Source: JAOTWJ01 sp036398175
Lineage (GTDB): Bacteria; Gemmatimonadota; Gemmatimonadetes; Gemmatimonadales; GWC2-71-9
Assembly: GCA_036398175.1 (NCBI GenBank)
Contig: DASWHL010000033.1
Coordinates: 1 to 29,290, forward strand
Reading direction: 5' to 3'
DNA length: 29,290 nt
Under the pieces are notes generated by a model, which made no database searches, was not told where the DNA came from, and worked only from the letters and a program-made list of their open reading frames with translations. The translations under genes and the position numbers were made by a program. Positions 1 through 6,754 of the stretch are shown piece after piece; the stretch's first letter is position 1; the number at the start of each line of letters is the position of its first letter.

Positions 1-156
1 AATAGCGAGCGCCCCAATCCAGAGCGTGGCATTGAGCCCCACCTCGCTCCCGTTGAAGAGGCCGTCGGCAAGAACGCCGAAGCCCACCCCAGCCGCGAGG
101 ACATACGCGGCCAGGCGCGGCTCCGGTCTCTCCCCCTCGTCGGCATCGGCACCCAT
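1..156 (-). CDS. DUF4173-like membrane protein, N-terminal 52 residues (cut by window edge)
   Basis: Reading the minus strand from an ATG at 156 gives 52 uninterrupted codons to the window edge. The start follows a GGAGG box by five bases, a good Shine-Dalgarno. The fragment is an acidic, polar N-terminus (MGADADEGERPEPR), then a hydrophobic segment (LAAYVLAAGVGFGVLADGLF), then a short loop and a second hydrophobic stretch (LNATLWIGALAI). This pattern resembles the N-terminus of DUF4173/DUF4153-type polytopic membrane proteins, whose function is unknown. Codon use matches the neighbouring genes. The family call rests on only 52 residues and is tentative. That this is a real gene start is better supported, by the ribosome-binding site and by the palindromic candidate operator 35-56 bases upstream. 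Confidence 0.6.
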   Translation of the reverse strand, partial: MGADADEGERPEPRLAAYVLAAGVGFGVLADGLFNGSEVGLNATLWIGALAI

Positions 157-190
157 GCACGCCTCCGCAGTTCGGTTGGTGCACCAGCAT

Positions 191-217
191 AAAGTACTTT
201 GCGTAACAAAGTCAATG
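191..217. promoter_or_regulatory. Palindromic candidate operator upstream of the minus-strand gene
   Basis: The core ACTTTGCGTAACAAAGT (196-212) is a perfect inverted repeat with six-base arms and a five-base centre. It overlaps a second perfect palindrome, AAAGTACTTT (191-200). It is AT-rich against a very GC-rich background and lies 35-56 bases before the ATG at 156, where an operator for that gene would sit. The shape TACTTTG-n-CAAAGT resembles sites bound by PadR-type repressors; that comparison is from memory and is inference. Confidence 0.45.
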
Positions 218-342
218 GCAACCGTCTCGGCCCTCGGTGTCACGAACTTCCTCTATCCTGTGTCTCCTAGTTCAGATGACCCAGCGGCTGCCGCGTGCCC
301 TGGGCTCGCAACCACCGACCTAACCACATGAGGAGCAACGAT

Positions 343-1044
343 ATGGCTAACCGAACGCTGACCGGCCGCGCGTGGGCCTCGCTAGCCGTCCTGGGCGCGG
401 CCGTGGGCGCGGCGTGCCAGGGTCAACCCGGCGACCCCGATGCCACGGCCGCCGTAAGCGTCACGATGCAGCGGGTGGGCGCTGGAACCGCCGCCCAGGC
501 CGCGGCCGGCTGGTTCGCCAGCGCGACGGGCGGGATGGGGCGCATTGACCTCGCCACCGTGGACTCCCTGATGGTGACGCTCGACCGGATCGAGTTCCTG
601 CCGGCCGTGCAGGACGAGGGGGACGAAAACGGCGAGAACGGCGACGGCGAGGGCGGCGGCTGGGTGTCGCTCGACGTGGAGGATGTCCGCTTCGACCTGT
701 TGGCACTCCCGACCACCGACGAGACGGGCATCGTCCTCGTCACGGGCGAGCTGCCGGTGGGAGACTACCTGCGGGTGCGCCTCTTCGTGACCGACCCGAT
801 GGTGTGGTTCAACACGCCGATCCAGCTGGGGCAAGCCTTCACGTTCGACCCGGACGTCGGCTACGACGTATTCATCCCGTCGGGTGACCAGACCGGCATC
901 AAGACCGATCAGGGCTTCTCGATCCCCGAGGGCGGGGGCGACGTGACCCTCGTGTTCGACGAGAACGCGAGCCTTGCCAATGTGGCCGCCACCGGAAACG
1001 GACGGGTGATCCTGGCTCCGGTCATTCGCGTCAACAACCCGTAG
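343..1044 (+). CDS. DUF4382 domain lipoprotein (first of two paralogues)
   Basis: The predicted protein has 233 residues. The ATG at 343 is chosen because a GAGGAG box lies just before it and because it begins a proper signal sequence (MANRTLTGRAWASLAVLG...) ending in a lipobox-like VGAAC, with Cys25 the likely lipidated residue. The mature part carries the DUF4382 pattern: a strand with VTLDRIEFLP, an acidic Gly/Asp/Glu linker (about residues 86-100), a WVSLDVEDV strand, LPVGDYLRVRLFV, IPSGDQTGIKTD and a final strand VILAPVIRV. DUF4382 proteins are secreted beta-sandwich lipoproteins without an established function. A clear paralogue lies at 13410-14102 and shares the PSG..TGIKTD and ILAPVIR motifs. 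The gene stands alone and is followed by a long inverted repeat. Confidence 0.85.
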   Translation: MANRTLTGRAWASLAVLGAAVGAACQGQPGDPDATAAVSVTMQRVGAGTAAQAAAGWFASATGGMGRIDLATVDSLMVTLDRIEFLPAVQDEGDENGENGDGEGGGWVSLDVEDVRFDLLALPTTDETGIVLVTGELPVGDYLRVRLFVTDPMVWFNTPIQLGQAFTFDPDVGYDVFIPSGDQTGIKTDQGFSIPEGGGDVTLVFDENASLANVAATGNGRVILAPVIRVNNP

Positions 1045-1049
1045 ACCAC

Positions 1050-1111
1050 AGAGTGCGGAACGCAGAGGGCAGAATGGCAAGGACCATTCTGCGCTCTGCG
1101 TTCTGCAGTCC
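1050..1111. repeat. Heptamer-built inverted repeat (STRR-like hairpin)
   Basis: Two 28-base arms (1050-1077 and 1084-1111) are complementary at 24 of 28 positions around a six-base loop. Each arm is itself a run of seven-base units of the form GA-NN-GCA (GAACGCA, GAGGGCA, GAGCGCA and variants). The element begins six bases after the DUF4382 stop codon and could end transcription there, although no T-tract follows. Its build resembles the short tandemly repeated repetitive sequences known from other bacteria. Confidence 0.75.
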
Positions 1112-1252
1112 CCGTTAGCCCCCGCTGCTCCTGATCGACGCTCCCCCGACGCTTCCCTAACGGCGCCTCCCACGTCGGTCTAACGGCACCCCTCCAGTAT
1201 CCCGGCGGCGTTGCAGGACACCCGTACGGGACGATCAACGGGAGGAGGAGCC

Positions 1253-1690
1253 ATGTTCGTCGTCAAGACGAGAAGGAACCGCAACGACCCCAGGGCCTGG
1301 CTCTGGCTTCTGGGGACCCTGGTGCTGCCGGTGATGATCCTGGTGGGCCTGGGGACCGGGGTGGACCGGGCCGCGGGCCGCCAGGCGGCCACGATCTCAG
1401 TGGTGATCCATTCCGACGGCATCCAGATGCCGGACTCGCTGATGGCCGGGACGATCACGTTCGAAGTGACCAACCAGGACAGCGTATCCCATGGGCTTGC
1501 CGTGCGGCCGATCGGCTCCGCGGAGCCGGTCGCAAGGCTGGATGCCCCGCTGCGGTCGGGTGCGACGGCCAGGACCCAGGTCACGCTCGCCGCCGGGGCC
1601 TACCGGGTCTACTGCCCGAACGCGGTGGAGCGGGGTTTGATGCGCGTGGTCACGGTCCTGCCGGAACGATCCGGGGAGCCGCGGCCATGA
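1253..1690 (+). CDS. Membrane-anchored cupredoxin-like protein with incomplete copper site
   Basis: The predicted protein has 145 residues. The ATG at 1253 follows a GGAGGAGGAG box by two bases. An N-terminal membrane segment (residues 17-36, WLWLLGTLVLPVMILVGLG) is followed by a small beta domain of cupredoxin type: ITFEVTNQDSVSHGLAVR, then LAAGAYRVYCPNAVERGLM. His80 and Cys121 occupy the first-His and Cys ligand positions of a type 1 copper site. The usual second His, five residues after Cys, is Glu126; Met130 is near the axial-ligand position. The fold call is good, but a working blue-copper centre is doubtful. The TGA stop overlaps an ATG that opens a 15-codon reading frame (1687-1734), described in the findings. 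Confidence 0.65.
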   Translation: MFVVKTRRNRNDPRAWLWLLGTLVLPVMILVGLGTGVDRAAGRQAATISVVIHSDGIQMPDSLMAGTITFEVTNQDSVSHGLAVRPIGSAEPVARLDAPLRSGATARTQVTLAAGAYRVYCPNAVERGLMRVVTVLPERSGEPRP

Positions 1691-1757
1691 GCCTCGCGAA
1701 GCTGCGGGCCCGGATCGAGTGCGACGACGTTTGACCGAGCGGTCACGCGCGGCCGGG

Positions 1758-1845
1758 GCGGTGAGGCGGTAGGCGGCAGAGAAGCCCGCCATGGGGGTCG
1801 GGCAGCTTCCCACGAGGAAGCACTCTCCGCCTACTCGCCCACCGC
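1758..1845. repeat. Imperfect inverted repeat made of GCGGTAG-type units, with internal hairpin
   Basis: The left arm (1758-1781) and right arm (1823-1845) are imperfectly complementary. Both are built from seven- to eight-base units such as GCGGTGAG, GCGGTAG and GCGGCAG. Between them lies a perfect hairpin, GCTTCC-CACGA-GGAAGC (1805-1821). The element occupies the gap between the cupredoxin-like gene and the DUF4956 gene and may act as a transcription stop. The rest of 1735-1966 shows nothing else I can name. Confidence 0.5.
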
Positions 1846-1966
1846 TCTTTCCCTGCCCCTCACGCAATCCCCGCCATTCCCATCGCTCCCGTCACCCTAG
1901 CCCTTCCCCCCAGCTTCCCGTATCGTAAACCGGCCCACGGAGTCCCGGGGCTCCAGGAGTGACGGC

Positions 1967-3016
1967 ATGACAGAGTCAGGCAGGCGACGGACCAGGCTGG
2001 AAAAGGCCTGGGGCAACCTGATCGTGCGTACGGCGGTCTATTACGCGCTGGTGCTGGGCGCGGCGGCGGGCCTGTGGCGCTGGTTCCCGACGCAGGCGCG
2101 GCGCCTGACCGGCGATCTGCTGGGCGATCGGCCCGTGACCGAGGGCGGCGGCGCGTTCGAGGATCTCATCGCGCAGCCGCTGTTCGGCGCGTCGTGGTCC
2201 ACGGACATGGCGGCCGCCACCGTGGCCATGGTCGTGGCCGGGCTGTTCGCGCTCCCGGTGGCCTGGATCTACATCCTCACGCGACAGAAAAAGGGGTTCC
2301 GCCAGTCGTTGGTGCATTCCCTGATCATGCTGGCGGTGGTGGTGGCCGGCGTGGTGGTGCTGGTGAAGAACAGCCTGGCCCTGGCGTTCAGCCTGGCGGG
2401 CATCGTGGCCGCCGTGCGGTTCCGGAACACGCTGGAGGACAGCAAGGACGCGGTCTACATCTTCGTGGCCACGGGGATCGGGCTCGCGGCCGGCGTGGAC
2501 CTGCCGGTGGCGATCGCTCTCTCGATCATCTTCAACGTCGTGGCGCTGGCGCTCTGGTACTCGGACCTTGGGCGGAGCTCGGCGGCGTTCGAGGGATCCG
2601 TTGCCGAGCGGCGCCTCCAGCAGGCGCGGGCGCACGTGAACCGCCCCAGCGGGTTCGTGCAGCGGCTCGACGACGAGCTCCTCAAGGCCATGTCGCCCGA
2701 TCAGCTCGACGCCCTGGCCGAGCGCGCGTGGCGACGCCGGAGGCGCAACGCGCCGAGCGGCGAGGTCGAGCGGGCCGGGTTCGAGTCGCTGCTCTGCGTC
2801 CGGACCGGGGACGTGGACGCCGCGATGCGGGCCGTGGAGTCGGTGCTGGACGAGTACGTCAAGCGCTGGACGTTCGGCACCGTCGTGCACGAGGACGACG
2901 GCACCCACGTGATCGAGTACGCGGTGCAGCTCAAGAAGAGCACCGCGCCCGCGGCGTTCGTGGAGGCGGTGCAGGCGCGGGGGATGGGGGTGATGATGGG
3001 CGTGGAGTTGAGTTGA
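1967..3016 (+). CDS. DUF4956 family integral membrane protein
   Basis: The predicted protein has 349 residues. The ATG at 1967 is preceded by AGGAG at nine bases. Several membrane segments follow (roughly residues 20-40, 83-103, 117-136, 136-150, 163-180 and 185-197). The signature SLALAFSLAGIVAAVRFRNTL-EDSKDAVYIFVATGIGLA is typical of DUF4956. The C-terminal third is a soluble, Arg-rich cytoplasmic region. DUF4956 genes are often found beside CotH-like kinases and VTC/polyphosphate-polymerase-type proteins in envelope-related loci, but their role is not known. Here the next gene is CotH-like and overlaps this stop codon by four bases, which implies translational coupling. Confidence 0.85.
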   Translation: MTESGRRRTRLEKAWGNLIVRTAVYYALVLGAAAGLWRWFPTQARRLTGDLLGDRPVTEGGGAFEDLIAQPLFGASWSTDMAAATVAMVVAGLFALPVAWIYILTRQKKGFRQSLVHSLIMLAVVVAGVVVLVKNSLALAFSLAGIVAAVRFRNTLEDSKDAVYIFVATGIGLAAGVDLPVAIALSIIFNVVALALWYSDLGRSSAAFEGSVAERRLQQARAHVNRPSGFVQRLDDELLKAMSPDQLDALAERAWRRRRRNAPSGEVERAGFESLLCVRTGDVDAAMRAVESVLDEYVKRWTFGTVVHEDDGTHVIEYAVQLKKSTAPAAFVEAVQARGMGVMMGVELS

Positions 3017-4071
3017 GGGCACGGGGGGTCGTGGCCGCGGCCGTGCTCGGGTGGTTGATGGGGATGCCCGGCGCGCCGGCACGTGCGCAGGCCTCGGGAG
3101 CGGGGCTGTTCGACTCCGACGCACCGCTGCGGCTGCGGTTCGCGGGGGACCTCGGGACGTTGCTGAACGACCGGGACTCGGTGACCGCCCGCTACCATCG
3201 GTTCACGCTCACCTATCGGATCGGGGACTCGGCGGCGGTGACGGTGCCGGTCGAGCTGAAGACCAGGGGACATTGGCGGCGCCAGGAACGGCACTGTGAT
3301 TACCCCCCGTTCCGGCTGGACTTCCCGCGGAGCAGGGTGGACGGCACGCTCTTCTCGGGAGAGAACAAGCTCAAGCTGGTGACGCCCTGCCGCCCGAAGC
3401 TGGGGGACTACGAGGAATACGTCCTGCGGGAGTACCTGGTCTACCAGGTCTACAACCTGCTCACGCCGTGGAGCCTGCGGGCGCGGCTCGCCAGCACGAC
3501 CTACGTGGACACGACGGGGCGCCGGGACTCGCTCACGACGTCCACCTTCCTGATCGAGGATCCCGAACGGATGGCCGCGCGGAACGGCGGGCAGTTGATG
3601 GAGCTCAAGGGCGCCGAGTTCTCCCACGTGGACTCGCTCCAGCTGGGACTCGTCGGGACGTTTCTGTACATGATCGGCGCCACCGACTGGTCGCTGCGGG
3701 GGCTGCACAACATCGAGCTGGCGCAGGACGTGGCGCACGGGGTGTTTCACCCCGTGGCGTACGATTTCGATTTCACCGGGATCGTGAACACCGCGTACGC
3801 CCGCCCCGACGCCCGGCTGCGGATCAGGACCGTGCGGGACCGCCTGTACCGGGGGGCCTGCCTGACCGGAGAGCACTGGCGCGCGGTGCTCGCCCCGTTT
3901 CAGGAACGGAAAGCGACGATCTACGCGCTCTACGAGCGCCACCCGGGTCTCTCGCCGGGCTACGTCCGGAGCACCCACCGCTATCTGGACGACTTCTACC
4001 GGGTGATTGGTGATTCCGCCCGGCTGTCGCGCGAGGTGATCCGGCGGTGCCGGGAGCAGGAGGGGGTGTGA
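3013..4071 (+). CDS. Secreted CotH-like protein, coupled to DUF4956
   Basis: The predicted protein has 352 residues. I place the start at a TTG (3013) that overlaps the upstream stop as TTGA, with GGAG five bases before it. It yields a full signal peptide ending near APARA-QA; a GTG at 3031 would give a shorter, poorer one. The mature protein shows the broad layout of the CotH atypical kinase family: ELKTRGHWRRQ, LRLDFPRSRV-like strand, FSGENKLKLVTPC, a FLIEDPERM segment and HPVAYDFDFTGIVN. In CotH the last acidic motif binds metal. Cysteines (HCDYPPF, TPCRPKL, RGACLTG, RRCREQ) suggest disulfides in the envelope. The family is assigned by motif only. Coupling to DUF4956 matches the known association and supports the call. 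Confidence 0.65.
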   Translation: MRARGVVAAAVLGWLMGMPGAPARAQASGAGLFDSDAPLRLRFAGDLGTLLNDRDSVTARYHRFTLTYRIGDSAAVTVPVELKTRGHWRRQERHCDYPPFRLDFPRSRVDGTLFSGENKLKLVTPCRPKLGDYEEYVLREYLVYQVYNLLTPWSLRARLASTTYVDTTGRRDSLTTSTFLIEDPERMAARNGGQLMELKGAEFSHVDSLQLGLVGTFLYMIGATDWSLRGLHNIELAQDVAHGVFHPVAYDFDFTGIVNTAYARPDARLRIRTVRDRLYRGACLTGEHWRAVLAPFQERKATIYALYERHPGLSPGYVRSTHRYLDDFYRVIGDSARLSREVIRRCREQEGV

Positions 4072-4113
4072 GGGCGCACCCGCCGGAGGGGCGGATGGGC
4101 GGGTCCGGACCCG

Positions 4114-5253
4114 TCAGTGCAGCGGCTGGAGCGTGCCGAGGCCGGTGACCAGGCTGAAGCGGCCCTTCTCCCAGAGCAGGCCCTGGTACGCGCCGAGGTC
4201 CTCGAGCGAGACGTCAATCGCGTAGACGCGGCCGTCATGGAGCCGCATCACCTGCCCCACCTCGGTGTGTCCCACCACCACGGTCGTCGCCCCGTAGAAT
4301 CGCAGCACCGTGTCCAGTTCTTCCGACGTCGTCGCCGCATAGCGGCCGTTCAGGGGATAGAGGTAGCCCCGGTACCAGAGCGGGCCCGTGGTGCCGAACA
4401 TCAGCCTGGGCAGGTCGCTGAACGTGAGCGCCACCGACGACAGATCGAGGCTCTCGCGCCCGATCGCGTTCAACCGGGCGATGTCCAGGCCGCGCGCCGC
4501 GAGTTCCGGGGCGAGCCCGCCGTGGACGAACACGATGTCGTTGAGCTTGAGCACGAACGGCTTGCTGCGCAGCCACCGGCCCAGCTCCATCTCGGGCCCG
4601 AACAGGTCCTGGTAGCGGACGCCCACGTAGCGGACGATGCCGGCGGCGTACCGTTCGTGCACGTACCGCAGGTCGTCCCGCATCACCATCATCTCGTGGT
4701 TGCCCAGTACGACGTGGACCCGCCCGCCCGCGCGTTCCGCCTCCTGCTCGAGCCGGTACAGGAACCACAGGCATTCCGTCACCAGGGCGCCGCGGTCCAC
4801 CACGTCGCCGACCACCACCAGGTGGCCGTCCCCCCAGCTCCAGGCGCCCGTGGAGTCAATCACGCCGGCCCGTTCGAGAAACAGCACGAGGGCGTCGTAC
4901 TCGCCGTGGACGTCGCTGATGGCCAGGATGCGCGGCACGCCCTTCCACGTGTCGCGCGCCGGCGCGGGTGCGCGGCTTGCGATCCGGTACTCGACCCCGG
5001 AGTCGCCACACAGACCGCCGAAGGAAAGGGTGTCCGGTGCCTGGAGCCGCACCGCGGGCGCCGAGTCGCCGCACAGGTAGAAGACGATGGCGTGCGTGCT
5101 GTCCTGCCAGTAGACGTGCGGGCCGTCGTCCAGCGAATCGGGCGCGGCGGCCGCCGCCGGGCGCGACGAGGCGGACGGCGCGATGACCACGACGGCCACG
5201 AGCAGCCCCGCGGCGAGCAGGAGCGGGAGGGCGCCGATTCGCGGACCAGGCAT
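4114..5253 (-). CDS. Exported metallophosphatase, Shewanella-like (PPP/calcineurin superfamily)
   Basis: The predicted protein has 379 residues. I chose the ATG at 5253 because a hydrophobic export segment follows at once (ALPLLLAAGLLVAVVVIAPSA) and GGAG lies nine bases upstream; the frame is open further but that extension is Pro/Arg-rich and non-coding in character. All dinuclear-metal motifs are present: ISDVHG (Asp114, His116), GDVVDRG (Asp150, Asp153), LGNHE (Asn185, His186), VFVHGG and VVGHTEVGQV. A long insert between GNHE and VHGG is typical of Shewanella-like phosphatases. It probably acts as a periplasmic phosphatase; the substrate cannot be told. The preceding plus-strand gene converges on it with a 42-base gap that holds the palindrome GGGTCCGGACCC. 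Confidence 0.88.
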   Translation of the reverse strand: MPGPRIGALPLLLAAGLLVAVVVIAPSASSRPAAAAAPDSLDDGPHVYWQDSTHAIVFYLCGDSAPAVRLQAPDTLSFGGLCGDSGVEYRIASRAPAPARDTWKGVPRILAISDVHGEYDALVLFLERAGVIDSTGAWSWGDGHLVVVGDVVDRGALVTECLWFLYRLEQEAERAGGRVHVVLGNHEMMVMRDDLRYVHERYAAGIVRYVGVRYQDLFGPEMELGRWLRSKPFVLKLNDIVFVHGGLAPELAARGLDIARLNAIGRESLDLSSVALTFSDLPRLMFGTTGPLWYRGYLYPLNGRYAATTSEELDTVLRFYGATTVVVGHTEVGQVMRLHDGRVYAIDVSLEDLGAYQGLLWEKGRFSLVTGLGTLQPLH

Positions 5254-5457
5254 GGGGTCAGCTCCGGGCTGGGTACGCAGGGAGTCGGCCAACAGCGGGA
5301 ATCTCGACCCGGGGGCCCCGGCGCGGAACCCCCGCCCGGCGCCGGAACGAGGCGGGGGAGGAATGGGGCGAGGGACCGATGGCTGCACCGTTTTGGGGCC
5401 TGCTGGTCGAACGAGCGTCACGCCACCGGGTCTTACAAGTATTGGAGCGCCAAGTCC

Positions 5458-5485
5458 TTGGGAATCCAGGGGGCGCGGGTACGAT
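5458..5485 (+). promoter_or_regulatory. Possible sigma-70-type promoter for the small basic protein
   Basis: TTGGGA (5458-5463) and TACGAT (5480-5485) are separated by 16 bases, each matching four of six consensus positions. Transcription would begin about 35 bases before the GTG at 5527. The match is modest. Confidence 0.3.
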
Positions 5486-5526
5486 ATCTGCCATCCGACA
5501 ACGCGGTTACCCGAATCGGGGGGCGC

Positions 5527-5772
5527 GTGTCGAGAAAGAAGAAACAGAAGTCATCGAAGGCAAATCAGGACGATCGGGCCGAACCGGCCCCGCGGCGGGA
5601 CACCGCCCCGTTCAACGCTCGCCGGTTCATGGCCGACGAGCCGCTCGATTCGCCGACCGCCGAAGGCGGCGGGTACGTGGTGGACGACGCGGTCGGCGAG
5701 GAAGCGCACCGCGTCCGCCTGTCCGGTCCCCGGTCGGCCGCCGCCAGCCGCATTTTCGGGGTGAAGGACTAG
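5527..5772 (+). CDS. Small basic protein of unknown function
   Basis: I read an 81-residue protein from a GTG at 5527 with a G-rich stretch (GGGGGG) four bases upstream. The N-terminus is strongly basic (VSRKKKQKSSK). The middle holds PFNARRFMADEPLDSP and the end SRIFGVKD. There is no signal peptide or membrane segment, so it is probably cytoplasmic. Third-position GC is as high as in neighbouring genes over the whole length, which is the main reason to accept it. I do not recognise the family. The same frame is open far upstream, but that part is antisense to the phosphatase gene and is not coding. It converges on the PqiA-like gene with a 37-base gap. Confidence 0.55.
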   Translation: MSRKKKQKSSKANQDDRAEPAPRRDTAPFNARRFMADEPLDSPTAEGGGYVVDDAVGEEAHRVRLSGPRSAAASRIFGVKD

Positions 5773-5809
5773 GGGGGAGTGCGGGGTGTGGATGGCAGCG
5801 TGCAGATCG

Positions 5810-6559
5810 TCACGCTGCCGTCTGCACTCCGCCCTTCTCGTCGTCGTTCATGATCCAGCGGGCCGTGGCTTGCTGGGTGCCGAGTGAGACGAGACAGTAG
5901 GCCGCGAACCAGTAGAAGCCGGGGCCGAAGGTGGCGGTGAACGCCACGACCTGCGGCGCGTACCCGGCGCCCGGCGGGGTCTGGCTGGCCCGGGCCGCCA
6001 GGTACGCAATGAACAGCGCCACCGCGAACACGTCCGCCATGGACCACTTGGCGATCAGCTCGACGAAGCGGAGCGTCCGCTTCCGGCGCAGGCCGTCGCG
6101 GTGCCAGACCGCCCACAGGACCAGCGTCGCCTTGGTGAGCGGCACGATCACGCTGAACAGCAGGATCAGCGACGCCGCGATCGGGCTCCCCACCCGGTAG
6201 AGATGCCGCACGGAGCCCACGATGCTCCGCGTCTGCTGATACACCTCGATGTCGGCACCCGCCGCGAGCCGCTGCCCCATCTGCGTGCCCAGCTGTCCCA
6301 CCAGCGCGCCCTTGAGTCCTCCCGGGAAGGCGTCGAGCATGGGCAGCATGGCCGGATTGAGCATGGGCCGGAGCGCGGCCACCGCGTCGTCCGAGAGGCC
6401 CTCGCTCAGCAGGCGCGGGGCGAGCGTCGCCACCCCGTCGGGGTCGAGCGTGCCGCGCACCGTGATGACCGGCGCAAACAGCCCCGGGAGCAGGATGGCC
6501 GTGGAGAGCGCCAGGCCCGCCATCGCGAGCCATCGTCGTCTGGGTACGGTGCCGGGCAT
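5810..6559 (-). CDS. PqiA-like (paraquat-inducible protein A domain) membrane protein
   Basis: The predicted protein has 249 residues with four membrane segments: one near the N-terminus (WLAMAGLALSTAILLPGLF), then GSPIAASLILLFSVIVPLTK, MADVFAVALFIAYLAARA and GFYWFAAYCLVSLG. The stretch RSIVGSVRHLYRVGSPIAASL, the conserved PLTKA turn and KWSMADVFAVALF are the PqiA-domain signature. The canonical E. coli PqiA carries two such four-helix units and zinc cysteines; here there is one unit and the N-terminal Cys motif is missing. A periplasmic loop of about 130 residues between helices 1 and 2 is unusually long. PqiA-type proteins work with MCE proteins in lipid transport between membranes; no MCE gene is in this window. 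The divergent neighbour is an acyltransferase, so a lipid role is plausible. Confidence 0.75.
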   Translation of the reverse strand: MPGTVPRRRWLAMAGLALSTAILLPGLFAPVITVRGTLDPDGVATLAPRLLSEGLSDDAVAALRPMLNPAMLPMLDAFPGGLKGALVGQLGTQMGQRLAAGADIEVYQQTRSIVGSVRHLYRVGSPIAASLILLFSVIVPLTKATLVLWAVWHRDGLRRKRTLRFVELIAKWSMADVFAVALFIAYLAARASQTPPGAGYAPQVVAFTATFGPGFYWFAAYCLVSLGTQQATARWIMNDDEKGGVQTAA

Positions 6560-6754
6560 GTGGACGCGATTCTACGGCGCGACTCGGCGGCCAGCAAGCC
6601 CGCGGCATCGGCAGCCGACCCTGGCGGACCTGCCACCGGGGACCCATGATTCCCGGCATCCGGTGATGAGTGTCCGAGCGTACGCCACCATGTGCTGCCG
6701 CGCGCCGGCGACTCGCGGCACGCGCGCGGACCCCGCGGCCCCCAAGGGGGGCGC

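Noticed and set aside
26..331. A 101-codon open frame on the plus strand at the left edge
   Set aside because: No ribosome-binding site; it crosses the palindromic operator and is antisense to the better-supported minus-strand gene start at 156.
2074..3012. N-terminal extension of the CotH-like frame over the DUF4956 gene
   Set aside because: This part is Arg/Gly-rich shadow sequence; the signal peptide begins only at 3013.
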